Shown in pieces: positions 34,742 through 44,318 of a DNA stretch of 64,000 nucleotides. Below the pieces are notes generated by a model, which ran no database searches, had not been told where the DNA came from, and was given only the letters and a program-made list of their open reading frames with translations. The position numbers and the translations under genes are program-made. The number at the start of each line of letters is the position of its first letter. The stretch's first letter is position 1. Source of the stretch: Pseudoalteromonas rubra (lineage in GTDB: Bacteria > Pseudomonadota > Gammaproteobacteria > Enterobacterales > Alteromonadaceae); assembly GCF_005887115.1 (NCBI RefSeq), contig NZ_PNCJ01000023.1, forward strand, positions 1 through 64,000. The letters run 5' to 3'.

Positions 34742-35456
34742 GTCACTGTTGCCCTGTCAGACGAGCGGACTTGAGCAAGCACTGGATAAAGCAGGAAGTC
34801 GCATTTCTAAAATGCCTGTGCCCATTTCGCAAATTTGGGATCCGTGGCGCTGTCCGGCGCATTTTTTGCCCTGGCTGGCCGACGGGCTCAGCGTAGATAG
34901 CTGGGACAGCCTCTGGCCCGAGCATATTCAGCGCCAGGTGATTGCCGACAGCGTACCTAATCACAGGATCAAGGGCACCGTTGGGGCAATTAAGCAGTCT
35001 CTGAATAGTTTGAATGCCAGTGTTGAACTACAAGAGTGGTGGCAAACTGGCGGAGTGCCGCACAGTGCCGAGTTATTAGCGCTGGCTCATGACAACCTGG
35101 ACCCGCAGGGGAATACGTTACTGACGCCAAAACTTCAGGCTCAGCTGTGGCAAAGCGTCACAGCCACTAAGCCATGTCGCAGTCAGATCCAGTTTAGTGT
35201 TGGGGTTATGCAGCAAAGTAGTTTGGCATTGGGCGCAGGTGCGAATGCAGTCAGTGTTCAGACTGGCCGGTGGCAGCAACACTACGATTTTACTTTTTCA
35301 CCTTCATCAACACATCTGGCCTGCGTGGCTCAGTCGCTGTCGGTGGCTACACCAGCTATGCACCAGGCAATGGACATGCAACTGGCACAGACTATCTGGG
35401 TTGCCAGTGCAATAGCGACAACCCAATTTCAGCAGGTCGCGATGACAACCGTTTAG
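34734..35456 (+). CDS. gpI: Tail protein I, module 2
   Basis: A 240-residue protein with the gpI core: ISQIWDPWRCPAHFLPWLAD, then SVDSWDSLWPEHIQRQVIAD, then NHRIKGTVGAIKQSL. The C-terminal region (about 160-240) is Ala/Gln/Thr-rich and specific to this copy. GGAGG precedes the ATG at 34734, which lies inside the end of J2 (8-base overlap), so J and I are translationally coupled here. Confidence 0.85.
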   Translation: MSESLLPCQTSGLEQALDKAGSRISKMPVPISQIWDPWRCPAHFLPWLADGLSVDSWDSLWPEHIQRQVIADSVPNHRIKGTVGAIKQSLNSLNASVELQEWWQTGGVPHSAELLALAHDNLDPQGNTLLTPKLQAQLWQSVTATKPCRSQIQFSVGVMQQSSLALGAGANAVSVQTGRWQQHYDFTFSPSSTHLACVAQSLSVATPAMHQAMDMQLAQTIWVASAIATTQFQQVAMTTV

Positions 35457-35463
35457 GCAAGTT

Positions 35464-36018
35464 ATGAGTATCTATACACCAATTATTACCCAGGCGGGGA
35501 TCAACGCCGCCGTGAATGCACAAACCCATGGCATTCAATTAGAGATCGGGCGCATCGGCGTCGGTGACAAAGGCTATGTGCCCAATCGCACCCAGACGCG
35601 CCTGCAAAATGAGCGCAACAATGTGCCGATAAGCGATGGTCGTGTGGTTGGCGATGGCCAGTTTCATCTGTCTGGCGTATTTACTGATGATAAGGAATAT
35701 GCCGTTCGTGAAGTGGGCTTTTATCTGAATGACCATTCCGATGATGCGCAGAAAACGCTATTTGCCATCTGGTCTCACCCAGAAAACGTCTTGTTTTATC
35801 AAACGCCGGTTGCCCGCGTTGTACAGGGCTTCGACCTGACATTAACGGCGGTGCCCTATGAACATCTGACCGTGAATACCAGCGGAGACCTGAACCTGTT
35901 TCACACCCCCGAATTTGTGGCCATGACAGAAGCACAAACCAGTATGGCGATTGCCCAGTTGCAGTCAAACCACAGACAAATTCAATTTAACGACCGTTTA
36001 CTCGAACTAGGAGTGTAA
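35464..36018 (+). CDS. Tail-collar fibre adaptor (DUF3751), module 2
   Basis: A 184-residue DUF3751 protein: YTPIITQAGINAAVNAQTHG, then IGRIGVGDKGYVPNRTQTRL, then YAVREVGFYLND and GFDLTLTAVPYEHLTV. It has the same C-terminal helix region (AIAQLQSNHRQIQFNDRLLE) as its paralogues, likely the fibre docking site. The fibre gene follows after 2 bases. Confidence 0.85.
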   Translation: MSIYTPIITQAGINAAVNAQTHGIQLEIGRIGVGDKGYVPNRTQTRLQNERNNVPISDGRVVGDGQFHLSGVFTDDKEYAVREVGFYLNDHSDDAQKTLFAIWSHPENVLFYQTPVARVVQGFDLTLTAVPYEHLTVNTSGDLNLFHTPEFVAMTEAQTSMAIAQLQSNHRQIQFNDRLLELGV

Positions 36019-36020
36019 CT

Positions 36021-36815
36021 ATGAGTAATTCACAAACTATGTCGCTGGATCAGCGTATCGCTGCATTGCAGCAAACCAATGGAGAGCTGGTGGCGTCAAA
36101 CAATACGCTGACTCAAACCGTCACTGGAAAAATGGGGGAAATAAACTCAGCGCTTGCAAATAGCAAAGCAGAAGTCACCAGCACACTTGCCGAGGCACAA
36201 CAAACCGTGGATGACTATGTGGCTAATGCGAGACGAGATAACACCTTCATCAGGCTGACAAAAAATCAGTATGGGCACCTTACAGAAGGAGGACTGCTGC
36301 AGCATTTTACGCATAATCCGGCACTGAGTATGAGCTTTGAGGTTTATCGTACTATCGAATCTGGCATTTTATGGGCAGACAGAGATGATGAAGAAAAGGA
36401 AATCCTCACCGCAATGGGCTTAACGGGTAGTGCGCACTTCAAGCCCGCACCTATTAGAATTATTCGGATGCGCTGGCAAGATGCGCCTGCAGATAAAGGG
36501 GCACACGCCTTTTACCAGGTCATACATTCATCAAACAGGTTAACGTGTGCCAGTTACGCCAAGCTGGTGTCTGGAAGTATCTACGGCACAGGATTTCATG
36601 GGATTACAGATGAATGGGGCCTATGTGGCAACTATTATGGTGGTAAGCCAGGTACATACTTGCATTGTCATCCATATATTAACTCTCCAAGCGGTGAAGT
36701 GCTGTTTGCCTGGTTTGGTGTTGTTTCCGGATTTGTGCCTCTGGACAGGGATAACCCTGTGTGGGGTTATTATCCGCATATAGCGGCAAGTCACGGCGAA
36801 GACGCAACGGTATAA
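36021..36815 (+). CDS. Tail fibre / receptor-binding protein, module 2
   Basis: A 264-residue fibre. Residues 1-75 form a coiled coil (LQQTNGELVASNNTLTQTVT and on). The C-terminal 150 residues share a motif with the module 4 fibre: LFAWFGVVSGFVPLDRDNPV then WGYYPHIA here, against LICLYGSVSGYVNLEDNAWG then CYPEFA there. These two tips are thus homologous while other modules differ. AGGAG precedes the ATG. Confidence 0.8.
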   Translation: MSNSQTMSLDQRIAALQQTNGELVASNNTLTQTVTGKMGEINSALANSKAEVTSTLAEAQQTVDDYVANARRDNTFIRLTKNQYGHLTEGGLLQHFTHNPALSMSFEVYRTIESGILWADRDDEEKEILTAMGLTGSAHFKPAPIRIIRMRWQDAPADKGAHAFYQVIHSSNRLTCASYAKLVSGSIYGTGFHGITDEWGLCGNYYGGKPGTYLHCHPYINSPSGEVLFAWFGVVSGFVPLDRDNPVWGYYPHIAASHGEDATV

Positions 36816-36827
36816 GGAGAATCCACA

Positions 36828-37145
36828 ATGAAGATTTATGTCGATGAACAGTTGGTTGCGTTGCATGGTGGCGTAATCGGTTTACAGGAAGCTGCAGAAA
36901 TTGCAGGTGTAACACTGGAGCGGACGGTTCTGCCGGGTGAAGTAAACCTGGTCTGTACAGAATGGAATGAACTGAGGTTATTACGCGATCAAGCGCTGGC
37001 TGAAAGTGACTTTACTCAGGTCACAGATAGCCCGCTCAGCGACGAGCTTAAACAGGCCTGGTGTGACTATCGCCACGCTTTGCGTGAATTACCTGCAAAC
37101 TTTGACACACCAGAACAGGTAATTTGGCCATCCAAGCCTGTTTAA
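36828..37145 (+). CDS. Tail fibre assembly chaperone-like protein, module 2
   Basis: A 105-residue protein. The second half, LRLLRDQALAESDFTQVTDS then WCDYRHALRELP and WPSKP, is the typical phage tail assembly chaperone (Phage_tail_APC-like) signature found next to fibre genes. AAGGAG precedes the ATG. It is the last gene of module 2 and probably assists folding of the 36021 fibre. Confidence 0.8.
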   Translation: MKIYVDEQLVALHGGVIGLQEAAEIAGVTLERTVLPGEVNLVCTEWNELRLLRDQALAESDFTQVTDSPLSDELKQAWCDYRHALRELPANFDTPEQVIWPSKPV

Positions 37146-37153
37146 CAGAGACT

Positions 37154-37177
37154 GAGTGACGTCAGTTATCGTCACTC
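37154..37177 (+). other. Perfect 8-bp hairpin between modules 2 and 3
   Basis: GAGTGACG, loop TCAGTTAT, CGTCACTC. It lies 8 bases after the module 2 stop codon and 33 bases ahead of the J3 start. No T run follows, so it may be an RNA processing or stability signal rather than a terminator. Confidence 0.6.
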
Positions 37178-37209
37178 GTACCCTTCACCATCCTCAGGCT
37201 GGAATCCCC

Positions 37210-38046
37210 ATGACCGATCTTTTCGATTTTACGGCGCTTCCTGCGCCCGATATTTTAGAATCTATTGAATTTGAAGAAATTTATCAGGCGCGGGTGGCGC
37301 GGTTTAAAGCCCTTGCGCCGCAGTATGCAGATGCACTGGCCCTGCAAAGCGATCCGTTATCGGTGTGCTTGCAGGTCGAAAGTTACCGCGAATTATTACT
37401 GCGCCAGCGTATTAACGAGGCTGTGCAGTCAAACTTATTGGCCACTGCGCAGGATGCTGATTTGGACCAGCTCGGGCTGTTTTACGGTGTCCTGCGAGCA
37501 GCTAACGAAGCAGATAGCGGGTTTCGCCAGCGGATCCGGCAAAAGACCCTGGCATCCAGTACGGCGGGTAGTAAAGACCACTATCGTAATGCGGCACTGA
37601 CCGCCGCGCCCAGCGTGATCCGTGATGTGGAAGTCGACAGCCCTGAGCCCGGTAAGGTGCGAGTAGCCGTGCTATTTCACACCAGCGAGGATCCGATAAC
37701 GGCACTAGAGCAGGTACGCAGCTATGTACTCAGTGATGAAGTTAAAGTACTGACAGATACGGTAGAGGTTGAGCTGGCTGAGGCCATTGAGGTGGATGTC
37801 CGTGCTGATATTTATCTTAATCCAAATACTCCTTTACGGGTGTTTGAACAACTGGAAACCAAGCTACGTGCGGCGTGGCAGACGGAGCTGGCGTTGGGCA
37901 CGGTAATGACCCCAAGCTGGCTCAGTGCGCAGTTACATGTTGCCGGGGTTAAACATGTGGAGATCCATACGCCGGCCACTTTGGTTGAGGTTGCGGCAAA
38001 TCAATATGTCCAGCTCAAGCAGGTAAGCTTATGTCTGAAAACTTAA
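37210..38046 (+). CDS. gpJ: Baseplate wedge protein J, module 3
   Basis: A 278-residue J homologue, more divergent: SDPLSVCLQVESYRELLLRQ, INEAVQSNLLATAQDADLDQ, LGLFYGVLRAANEADSGFRQ. The usual AxAYxF segment is replaced by SKDHYRNAALTAAPSVIRDV. The start at 37210 (MTDLFDF) fits the family; the longer frame from 37156 would begin within the intergenic hairpin. It overlaps the I3 gene by 16 bases. Confidence 0.9.
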   Translation: MTDLFDFTALPAPDILESIEFEEIYQARVARFKALAPQYADALALQSDPLSVCLQVESYRELLLRQRINEAVQSNLLATAQDADLDQLGLFYGVLRAANEADSGFRQRIRQKTLASSTAGSKDHYRNAALTAAPSVIRDVEVDSPEPGKVRVAVLFHTSEDPITALEQVRSYVLSDEVKVLTDTVEVELAEAIEVDVRADIYLNPNTPLRVFEQLETKLRAAWQTELALGTVMTPSWLSAQLHVAGVKHVEIHTPATLVEVAANQYVQLKQVSLCLKT

Positions 38047-38882
38047 CCCCGAATACGCCCTTAGTGCCACCCAATCACACCACATTGCAATGGGCGCTGG
38101 ATCAACATGGACAACTCACCCAGACACTGGAAGCAGGTATTTCATTGTTGAGAGGCTTTAAGTCTCATCCCAACCCCAATTTGTTGCCCTGGCTGGTATG
38201 GGAATATGGCCTGGATCCGCTGGAGCCTTATCTGGACAATTTGGATGAGGTGCTGTTGCAGGGCCTGAGCTGGCAACGGATCCGCGGTACGCGGGCCAGC
38301 CTGGCTATGGCAGTGGGCTGGCTCGGCGTGCCTTTAGTGCAGATTGAAGAGTCGGGATCACTGCGGCATTTTTATCGTTATCAGTTGCACCTTGATAGTG
38401 TCCCTGGTGAGTGGCAACTCAATCGGCTGGCACAACTTAGCGAACTCAGTGCGCCGGCTCGTAGTCAGCTAGTGAGGGTTACCTATCAGCTCGATATTCG
38501 TGAACTGGCACTTTCGTCAGGTCAGTTTGGCGATTTGCTCAGTGACCAGTCCGGCTTTCGCTACACCTTGCAAGATGGCAAACAAGTGAGGCTATCCCGC
38601 CAGCGTTCTCACAGTGATGGAGCTGATATGTCCGCACACAGCGGGAGCGGTGTATTACGCAAGCGAGGGCAGTTGTGGGGTCACGTCCACAGCAGTCGAC
38701 TGGGTTCATTGGTACTCAGTGAACCGCCCGCCAGTCACCTTCTCGCAGGTATCTCACATCAACGTAACATTGCCAGTCACATCCATACCCAACCCGGACT
38801 CTGGCAGGGAAGCTGGTCAACGGTGAGCTGGTCACACAGCCAGACACCTCAGCTTGTCCAGTGTCATTACTCACTTACTTAA
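38031..38882 (+). CDS. gpI: Tail protein I, divergent form, module 3
   Basis: A 283-residue protein in the gpI position. It keeps NLLPWLVWEYGLDPL and the second helix but loses the WDP and SVDEWD motifs of modules 1, 2 and 4. The remainder has an internal beta-rich part (YRYQLHLDSVPGEWQL) and a His/Ser-rich C-terminus. It overlaps J3 by 16 bases. The divergent I goes together with a different fibre set (DUF4815 proteins), suggesting module 3 was acquired from another tail type. Confidence 0.75.
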   Translation: MSENLTPNTPLVPPNHTTLQWALDQHGQLTQTLEAGISLLRGFKSHPNPNLLPWLVWEYGLDPLEPYLDNLDEVLLQGLSWQRIRGTRASLAMAVGWLGVPLVQIEESGSLRHFYRYQLHLDSVPGEWQLNRLAQLSELSAPARSQLVRVTYQLDIRELALSSGQFGDLLSDQSGFRYTLQDGKQVRLSRQRSHSDGADMSAHSGSGVLRKRGQLWGHVHSSRLGSLVLSEPPASHLLAGISHQRNIASHIHTQPGLWQGSWSTVSWSHSQTPQLVQCHYSLT

Positions 38883-38902
38883 CCTCTAAACAAGGAGTTA
38901 CA

Positions 38903-39382
38903 TTGTCTATTTTCACCTTTAACGGGCGGACTCTGCTTGCACGCAGTGTCGCCCAAACCCCACTTTATCTGGCATGGGGCCGTGGTGATGGCAACTGGCA
39001 AACGCCACCATCCGAGCCAATCAGTGCTGCACATCTGGCCGACCCTCTGGGATATCGCAAAGTCAAAGTGCAAGGTTTTTGCGAACCGCACGAGCAGGGT
39101 GACATCGAAGTGCAGGGGGCGCGTTATCGCCAAAGCGCAGAGCCGACACGCCATGTTTACTGTCAGTTTGTTTTTGATTTTGCAGATGCTCAGGGCGAGA
39201 CCATTCGTGAGCTGGGGATCTTTTCTGGCACCACGTTCACAGCCGATGTGGCAGCAGGGCAGGTATACGTACCGCCGGAGCAAGTTGCATCACCGGGAAC
39301 CTTGTTGCTACTGGATCATCGTGCCCCTTTGGTGAGAGAGCCAGGGGTGCGAGAAAGTTTTGAATTTGTGATGAGTTTTTAG
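38903..39382 (+). CDS. Fibre adaptor-like protein, module 3 (TTG start)
   Basis: A 159-residue protein in the position held by DUF3751 adaptors in other modules. It reads SIFTFNGRTLLARSVAQTPL, then WGRGDGNWQTPPSEPI, and ETIRELGIFSGTTF, comparable in place to the EIGFYTEE strand of the DUF3751 proteins. AAGGAG lies 5 bases before a TTG at 38903, which decides the start; the upstream ATG frame at 38861 overlaps I3. Role is by position. Confidence 0.7.
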   Translation: MSIFTFNGRTLLARSVAQTPLYLAWGRGDGNWQTPPSEPISAAHLADPLGYRKVKVQGFCEPHEQGDIEVQGARYRQSAEPTRHVYCQFVFDFADAQGETIRELGIFSGTTFTADVAAGQVYVPPEQVASPGTLLLLDHRAPLVREPGVRESFEFVMSF

Positions 39383-39390
39383 GAGAGCCC

Positions 39391-41367
39391 ATGCTACAGG
39401 ATTATTATCACAATTATGATAAAGCCAATGGTTATGAGCGGCTGTTGTTTCGCTCTGGGCGCGGATTGCAAAGCCGGGAACTGAATGACCTGCAGTCTCA
39501 GGTTCAGCATCAGGTTAAAGACATTGCCGATGTTTTACTCAAAGACGGTGATCTGGTGTCTGGCGGCGATGTGGTGATCGATACACAATCGGGTGAGACG
39601 CAACTGAGCGCCGCTCAAGTCTATCTGGATGGTCATATCAGAAGCCTGCCTGCTGCCACACTCACCATTGCGCTGCAAGGCGGTGTGGATATCGGTGTCT
39701 GGCTGACCCACAATGTGGTTACGGAAGTGGAAGACCCGTCGCTCAGAGATCCCGCTGTTAATGCGCTCAACTACGACGAACCTGGTGCAGCCCGGTTACA
39801 GCAGCATTGCCAGTGGGGTTTGCGAGACGACGCGCTGGCCGAAGAAAACGCGTTTTATCCGGTACACCGCATTGAAGATGGGGTGCTGATCATCAAACAA
39901 CCGCCGCCTCAGTTGGATGCCGTGACTCAGGCGCTGGCCCGCTATGACCGTGAAGCTAATGGTGGTAGTTATGTCGTTGAAGGCATGGCGCTGAGCTATC
40001 GTGACCGCGAAGCCGATCAGCAGGTATTCAGTCTGCAAGAAGGGAAGGCGCATATTCAGGGCTATGAAGTGGCCTTTGATACCGCACGTAGCGCAGCGTT
40101 TGACTGGGACCCGGATATTGGTACTGTCAGGGAAGAGCCCAAAGCCTTTATCAGTGTACCAGCATCGGGTGATGGCACACGCAGTATGCGGGTTGACCTG
40201 GATTTCTTCCCGGTGAAAACCGTAGAAGAAGTGAATGTCAGCATCGAAAAAAGCGCCACACTGACGCGTGCTCAGCTGGCTGGGGGGGAAGATCTGCTGC
40301 CGGATGAATCAGTGCTGGAGATCCTCAGTGTCACTCAGGGCGAGACCACCTTTGTGGCCGGGGTCGATTTCCTTTTTTTGCGCAATCACATCAGCTGGCA
40401 GCTCAGTGGAGCAGAGCCGGCACCGGGCAGTCAGTTTGAGGTGCGTTACCGCTTTCGTACCCAGGTGGCAGTGGAACCGGATGAATTTGGTTTTACCCTG
40501 CAAAAGCAACAACCACAGGGAGAGCTGGTTGAGAATGCACTGATCACTGTGGACTATCAGTGGTATCGACCGCGCATTGACTTAGTGGTGCTGGACCGCT
40601 TTGGCCAGCTTAAACGTATTAAAGGCCAACCGGCCCATCAACTGCCCGTAGCGCCAAAGGTACCTGCCAACCATTTGCCACTGGCGCAGGTGAGTCAGGG
40701 CTGGTTCGCCGAGCAGGCGCCGGAAATTGAAAATCTGGCGGTCAGAGCGGTATCTATGTCTGAGCTGGAACAAATGCAGTCTCAGATCAGCGATTTGTAC
40801 CAGTTGCTGGCGATTGAGCGGCTGCGTAATGACGCCAATAGTGAGGAGTCGGCCAGCAAATTTGGTGTGTTTGTCGACCCCTTTATTGACGATGATATGC
40901 GCGATGCCGGGATTGAACAAACGGCGGCCATTGTCGATGGTGAGCTTATTCTGCCCTTAAGTGCTGATATTGTTGAACTGCCTTTGCCGACAAGCAATGT
41001 GCTGACTTTGCCCTATGAGCTCGAAGACGTGCTGGCGCAAACCAAGCAAACCGGCAGCATGAAGGTCAACCCCTATCAGGCGGTTGAACCTATCCCTGCC
41101 ACCGTGCGTTTGTCACCCAGTGTCGATCACTGGACCCAGACAAGCCGCAGCTGGACCAGCCCAATCACCCGGCGCTTTGATATTGGCCGGGGCCTGCGCA
41201 GGTTAACCCGCACACGCACCAGCACTCAGGTATTGAGCCGAACCACGCGTCAGGCTCAGTTTATGCGTTCACGTTGGGTGAATTTTACCATTTCCGGATT
41301 TGGCCCACAGGAAACCCTAGACAGGGTGACCTTTGATGGGATCAGTGTTCAGGCTCAGGAGGCATAA
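39391..41367 (+). CDS. DUF4815-family tail fibre protein, module 3
   Basis: A 658-residue protein starting MLQDYYHNYDKANGYERLLF and RSGRGLQSRELNDLQSQV, the DUF4815 N-terminus. Repeated beta-strand blocks follow, with ISVPASGDGTRSMRVDLDFF and a helical linker (MSELEQMQSQISDLYQLL). It is the largest fibre-like gene of the locus. AGGAG precedes the ATG. Its stop overlaps the ATG of the next gene (TAATG), and the two may be halves of what is a single longer protein in other phages. Confidence 0.75.
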   Translation: MLQDYYHNYDKANGYERLLFRSGRGLQSRELNDLQSQVQHQVKDIADVLLKDGDLVSGGDVVIDTQSGETQLSAAQVYLDGHIRSLPAATLTIALQGGVDIGVWLTHNVVTEVEDPSLRDPAVNALNYDEPGAARLQQHCQWGLRDDALAEENAFYPVHRIEDGVLIIKQPPPQLDAVTQALARYDREANGGSYVVEGMALSYRDREADQQVFSLQEGKAHIQGYEVAFDTARSAAFDWDPDIGTVREEPKAFISVPASGDGTRSMRVDLDFFPVKTVEEVNVSIEKSATLTRAQLAGGEDLLPDESVLEILSVTQGETTFVAGVDFLFLRNHISWQLSGAEPAPGSQFEVRYRFRTQVAVEPDEFGFTLQKQQPQGELVENALITVDYQWYRPRIDLVVLDRFGQLKRIKGQPAHQLPVAPKVPANHLPLAQVSQGWFAEQAPEIENLAVRAVSMSELEQMQSQISDLYQLLAIERLRNDANSEESASKFGVFVDPFIDDDMRDAGIEQTAAIVDGELILPLSADIVELPLPTSNVLTLPYELEDVLAQTKQTGSMKVNPYQAVEPIPATVRLSPSVDHWTQTSRSWTSPITRRFDIGRGLRRLTRTRTSTQVLSRTTRQAQFMRSRWVNFTISGFGPQETLDRVTFDGISVQAQEA

Positions 41368-42554
41368 TGATCAAGGCAGATAATAACGGTCAGGTACGTG
41401 GCCGATTTTTGATCCCCGGTAATGTACCGGTGGGCAGTAAAGATGTGCGCTTCAGTGGCGCCATGGGATCGGTGGGACAGGCCCGCTATACCGGTAATGC
41501 GACCATCCGCAGCGAAACGGTCAGACGCATCAACTCCATCGTGACGGTACGTTACGACCCGCTGGCGCAAACTTTTACTTTGCCAGAGCGTCGCTTTATT
41601 GCGGCTGTGGAGCTGTGGTTTAAAAAGACCGGGCCCGAGGCAGTACGAGTGCAGATCCGTGAGACCGAGCTGGGGATCCCTAACCAGACCGTTCTGGCGG
41701 AGGCGACCTTGCAGCAAAGTGACATCAAACTCGGTGGCGAGTCGACCTTGTTCGAGTTTACGCCGGTGTCGCTGAATGCCGGCGAAGAGTACGCGCTGGT
41801 GGTCCTTACCGATGGCGCTGAACATGAAGTGGCGATTGCTGAGCTGGGTAAGTTTGACAGCCAAAGCGGCTGGGTAACCAGTCAGCCCTATCAGGTAGGT
41901 GTATTGCTGTCTTCAAGCAACGCGTCAACCTGGACACCGCATCAGAACCGCGATTTGGCGTTTCGCCTTAAAGCAGCGCGCTTTACGCAAACCGAGAGCC
42001 AGGTTGCACTGGGCGAGGTGGCACTGGATAGCCACACAGACTTGCTGGCGCTGGCCGTTGCTGAGCGCCCTGGCAGTGATACTCAGCTACAACTTGAGTT
42101 CTCAGGTGAAAGTACAGGCACATTCAGCTTGCAGGAGCTGCAGTCTGTACGACTTGCCAATAAGGCTGTGGAAGCGCTCAGTGTCAGCGCCAGATTGTCC
42201 GGTACGGCGACTCAGTCTCCGGTGTTGTTTGAAAGCGTACAGGCTGCGCTGGGCAAAGTCGCAGAGCAGGCTGATTACGTAACCCGGGCTATTCCCTGTG
42301 AACTGGATGGCAGCCTGAAAGTGAGTTTTGAAGCTCAGCTGCCCGGTGTGGCTAAGGTCACTGTCTTGATTGAGCAGGGTGACAGCTGGCTTGAGGTGCC
42401 ACTGAAATCGACACAGGCGGCGGATGAAGGCTGGCAGCTGTGTCACTATCAGTTGGATAACCTGACCGAGCGCAGCGCCCGGGTAAAACTATTGCTGTCT
42501 GGCAGTCATACCGAGCGCCCCAGAGTACGTGCTTTGCGGGCATTTTCTATCTAA
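41367..42554 (+). CDS. DUF4815-associated fibre protein, second part, module 3
   Basis: A 395-residue beta-rich protein. It begins MIKADNNGQVRGRFLIPGNV, then SETVRRINSIVTVRYDPLAQ, the sort of sequence expected inside a long DUF4815 fibre rather than at a separate N-terminus. The later part is a beta-sandwich-like segment with LVVLTDGAEHEVAIAE. AGGAGG precedes the ATG, which overlaps the upstream stop by one base, so the protein is made by translational coupling. No signal peptide. Confidence 0.7.
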   Translation: MIKADNNGQVRGRFLIPGNVPVGSKDVRFSGAMGSVGQARYTGNATIRSETVRRINSIVTVRYDPLAQTFTLPERRFIAAVELWFKKTGPEAVRVQIRETELGIPNQTVLAEATLQQSDIKLGGESTLFEFTPVSLNAGEEYALVVLTDGAEHEVAIAELGKFDSQSGWVTSQPYQVGVLLSSSNASTWTPHQNRDLAFRLKAARFTQTESQVALGEVALDSHTDLLALAVAERPGSDTQLQLEFSGESTGTFSLQELQSVRLANKAVEALSVSARLSGTATQSPVLFESVQAALGKVAEQADYVTRAIPCELDGSLKVSFEAQLPGVAKVTVLIEQGDSWLEVPLKSTQAADEGWQLCHYQLDNLTERSARVKLLLSGSHTERPRVRALRAFSI

Positions 42555-42563
42555 GGAGGCGGT

Positions 42564-42782
42564 ATGAATAACCCACTAACCCCGCACTTTTCACTGCCTT
42601 TGCCGCACCCGGACAACCTGCTACAGCAGGATGTCTCACGACTGGCCAATGCCCTGGCGGCAGTAGACACGCAGTTATATCAGCAACAACACATTCAACA
42701 GCAACAGTATCAGGCGGTGCAGGAAAAGCTGCGCCGCAGTCGTCTGAACCAGCTGCTGGGTGAGCCCCTGCTTGCGCTCTAG
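42564..42782 (+). CDS. Small Gln-rich coiled-coil protein, module 3
   Basis: A 72-residue protein. Residues 20-60 are a Gln-rich helix (VDTQLYQQQHIQQQQYQAVQ then EKLRRSRL). AAGGAGG precedes the ATG. It lies between the DUF4815 pair and the tip fibre gene and may be a connector or chaperone. No family is recognised. Confidence 0.6.
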   Translation: MNNPLTPHFSLPLPHPDNLLQQDVSRLANALAAVDTQLYQQQHIQQQQYQAVQEKLRRSRLNQLLGEPLLAL

Positions 42783-42827
42783 TGCAGGCCCCTTCATTTA
42801 CTTTCTACATTATTCAACGAGGAATTT

Positions 42828-44309
42828 ATGGCAAGTATACAAACTGCTGTGCAGGTCATGGTCGACAAACTGGTCGCCGACATGCAAGGCGAACAACCAC
42901 TCAGCGCCGAAGAGCAGGCACTGGTTAGCAATGCAATCACGAAACTGGCCGACAACGAAAAACTGGAACAGGCTGTTGTGGCCGTGGCTGAATCACATAT
43001 AGACAATGCTACCACGGCGCTGCAACAGGCGGCTCAGGTCGGTCAGACCAGCTTGCAGCAGGCAGCTCAAACACTTAATGACAACGGCACAGCGCTTGAA
43101 GGTAAAGCGGCTAAGCTGGATCAGCTGGATACCATGGCACCGAGCCTGGCGCGGGTTGAGGCATTGCAGGGGCGGGCTTTTAATAATCAAATCAGACCTT
43201 TGTTTGGTATAACACCGATAGAAACATCCAGCTCTGATTCTAGCTATCGACGGGCAACAGCTGCATTTGCAGTTTATGATCATAGTGGTGAAACTTTTCT
43301 GGTCAGACCTGCTTACACTCATAATGCGAACAATGAACAATGCCGGTTAGAGTTTTTATCTTTGAGTTCTGATGGAGCAAGTAAAACGACTTTACATTCC
43401 TGTTTTGTGTATGCAAATGCGTTTGAACAAAACCCAACCAGCAAAATATATTTGTATGGTGCCAGCGCAATTTTGCCGCTCGGTAAAAAGGCGAACAATG
43501 CTGATGTTGACTATGAAGTTGTGTATAGCACGCAGGATTCTCAAGCAACAGGTGTGGCCAATTACGGTGGCATATTTGTTCGTTCACAGGGGTTTACATC
43601 GATCACTCGCCCTAAAAAAGATTTAAATGCTAAGGACCAGTTTGGAGTAACAACCAATACCAGTCACGCCTACACCAATGTTGCTGTACTTTACGACAAT
43701 CAGAAACACTGTTTGGTGATGGTGGATGAAAATACCTCTCTGCTTATTGAGAAGTATGGAGATGGCAATATTGTTACGAATGTCGCAATCGCTAATCAAG
43801 ATGAGCTACAGGCCTATGTTGATGCTGGGGATTTTACGACTGTTAGTTTTGTTTATCACAATTTACCACACCCTTATGGTAACCGACGCTATACATCCAA
43901 TGAACAGCAATTGAGCCATGCTGCATATAGTTATTATGGATACTATGGTGTTTACAATGACACTGTAAAAATGGGAGGGAATAAATACAGTGCCCACTAT
44001 CGTTTCACCGCAGAACAACGTTTAGAGCCTGTTAATTACTTTTTTGCAAGCAGTTCTTCAGCAAGTCGAACACAAAGCTCAAATGGGACCGAGAATGGTG
44101 AAGGTGAGGTCAAAGTTGCGCTAGAAAGCATGGATGGCGAACTACTGGGCTTATACAGCTTTTGTACAAGAGCTGTCAGCCCTGGTTATGATGGAGGTAT
44201 AGTAGCTACGGCGATCCATTGTATTAACCCATACAGCCATGTTGGTCTGATCAATGAGTATTATGTTTATAACAAGTACGGCCTTGGCCGCACCTGTCGC
44301 GCATTTTAA
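42828..44309 (+). CDS. Large tail fibre / receptor-binding protein, module 3
   Basis: A 493-residue fibre. Residues 1-105 are helical coiled coil (MASIQTAVQVMVDKLVADMQ; then ALQQAAQVGQTSLQQAAQTL). The rest is beta-rich, with Tyr/Ser/Asn-rich stretches (SYYGYYGVYNDTVKMGGNKY) typical of surface-binding tips. The second half has clearly lower GC than the first, as seen in the other fibre tips, suggesting exchange of the tip region. CGAGGA precedes the ATG. Confidence 0.75.
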   Translation: MASIQTAVQVMVDKLVADMQGEQPLSAEEQALVSNAITKLADNEKLEQAVVAVAESHIDNATTALQQAAQVGQTSLQQAAQTLNDNGTALEGKAAKLDQLDTMAPSLARVEALQGRAFNNQIRPLFGITPIETSSSDSSYRRATAAFAVYDHSGETFLVRPAYTHNANNEQCRLEFLSLSSDGASKTTLHSCFVYANAFEQNPTSKIYLYGASAILPLGKKANNADVDYEVVYSTQDSQATGVANYGGIFVRSQGFTSITRPKKDLNAKDQFGVTTNTSHAYTNVAVLYDNQKHCLVMVDENTSLLIEKYGDGNIVTNVAIANQDELQAYVDAGDFTTVSFVYHNLPHPYGNRRYTSNEQQLSHAAYSYYGYYGVYNDTVKMGGNKYSAHYRFTAEQRLEPVNYFFASSSSASRTQSSNGTENGEGEVKVALESMDGELLGLYSFCTRAVSPGYDGGIVATAIHCINPYSHVGLINEYYVYNKYGLGRTCRAF

Positions 44310-44318
44310 GGAGAGATC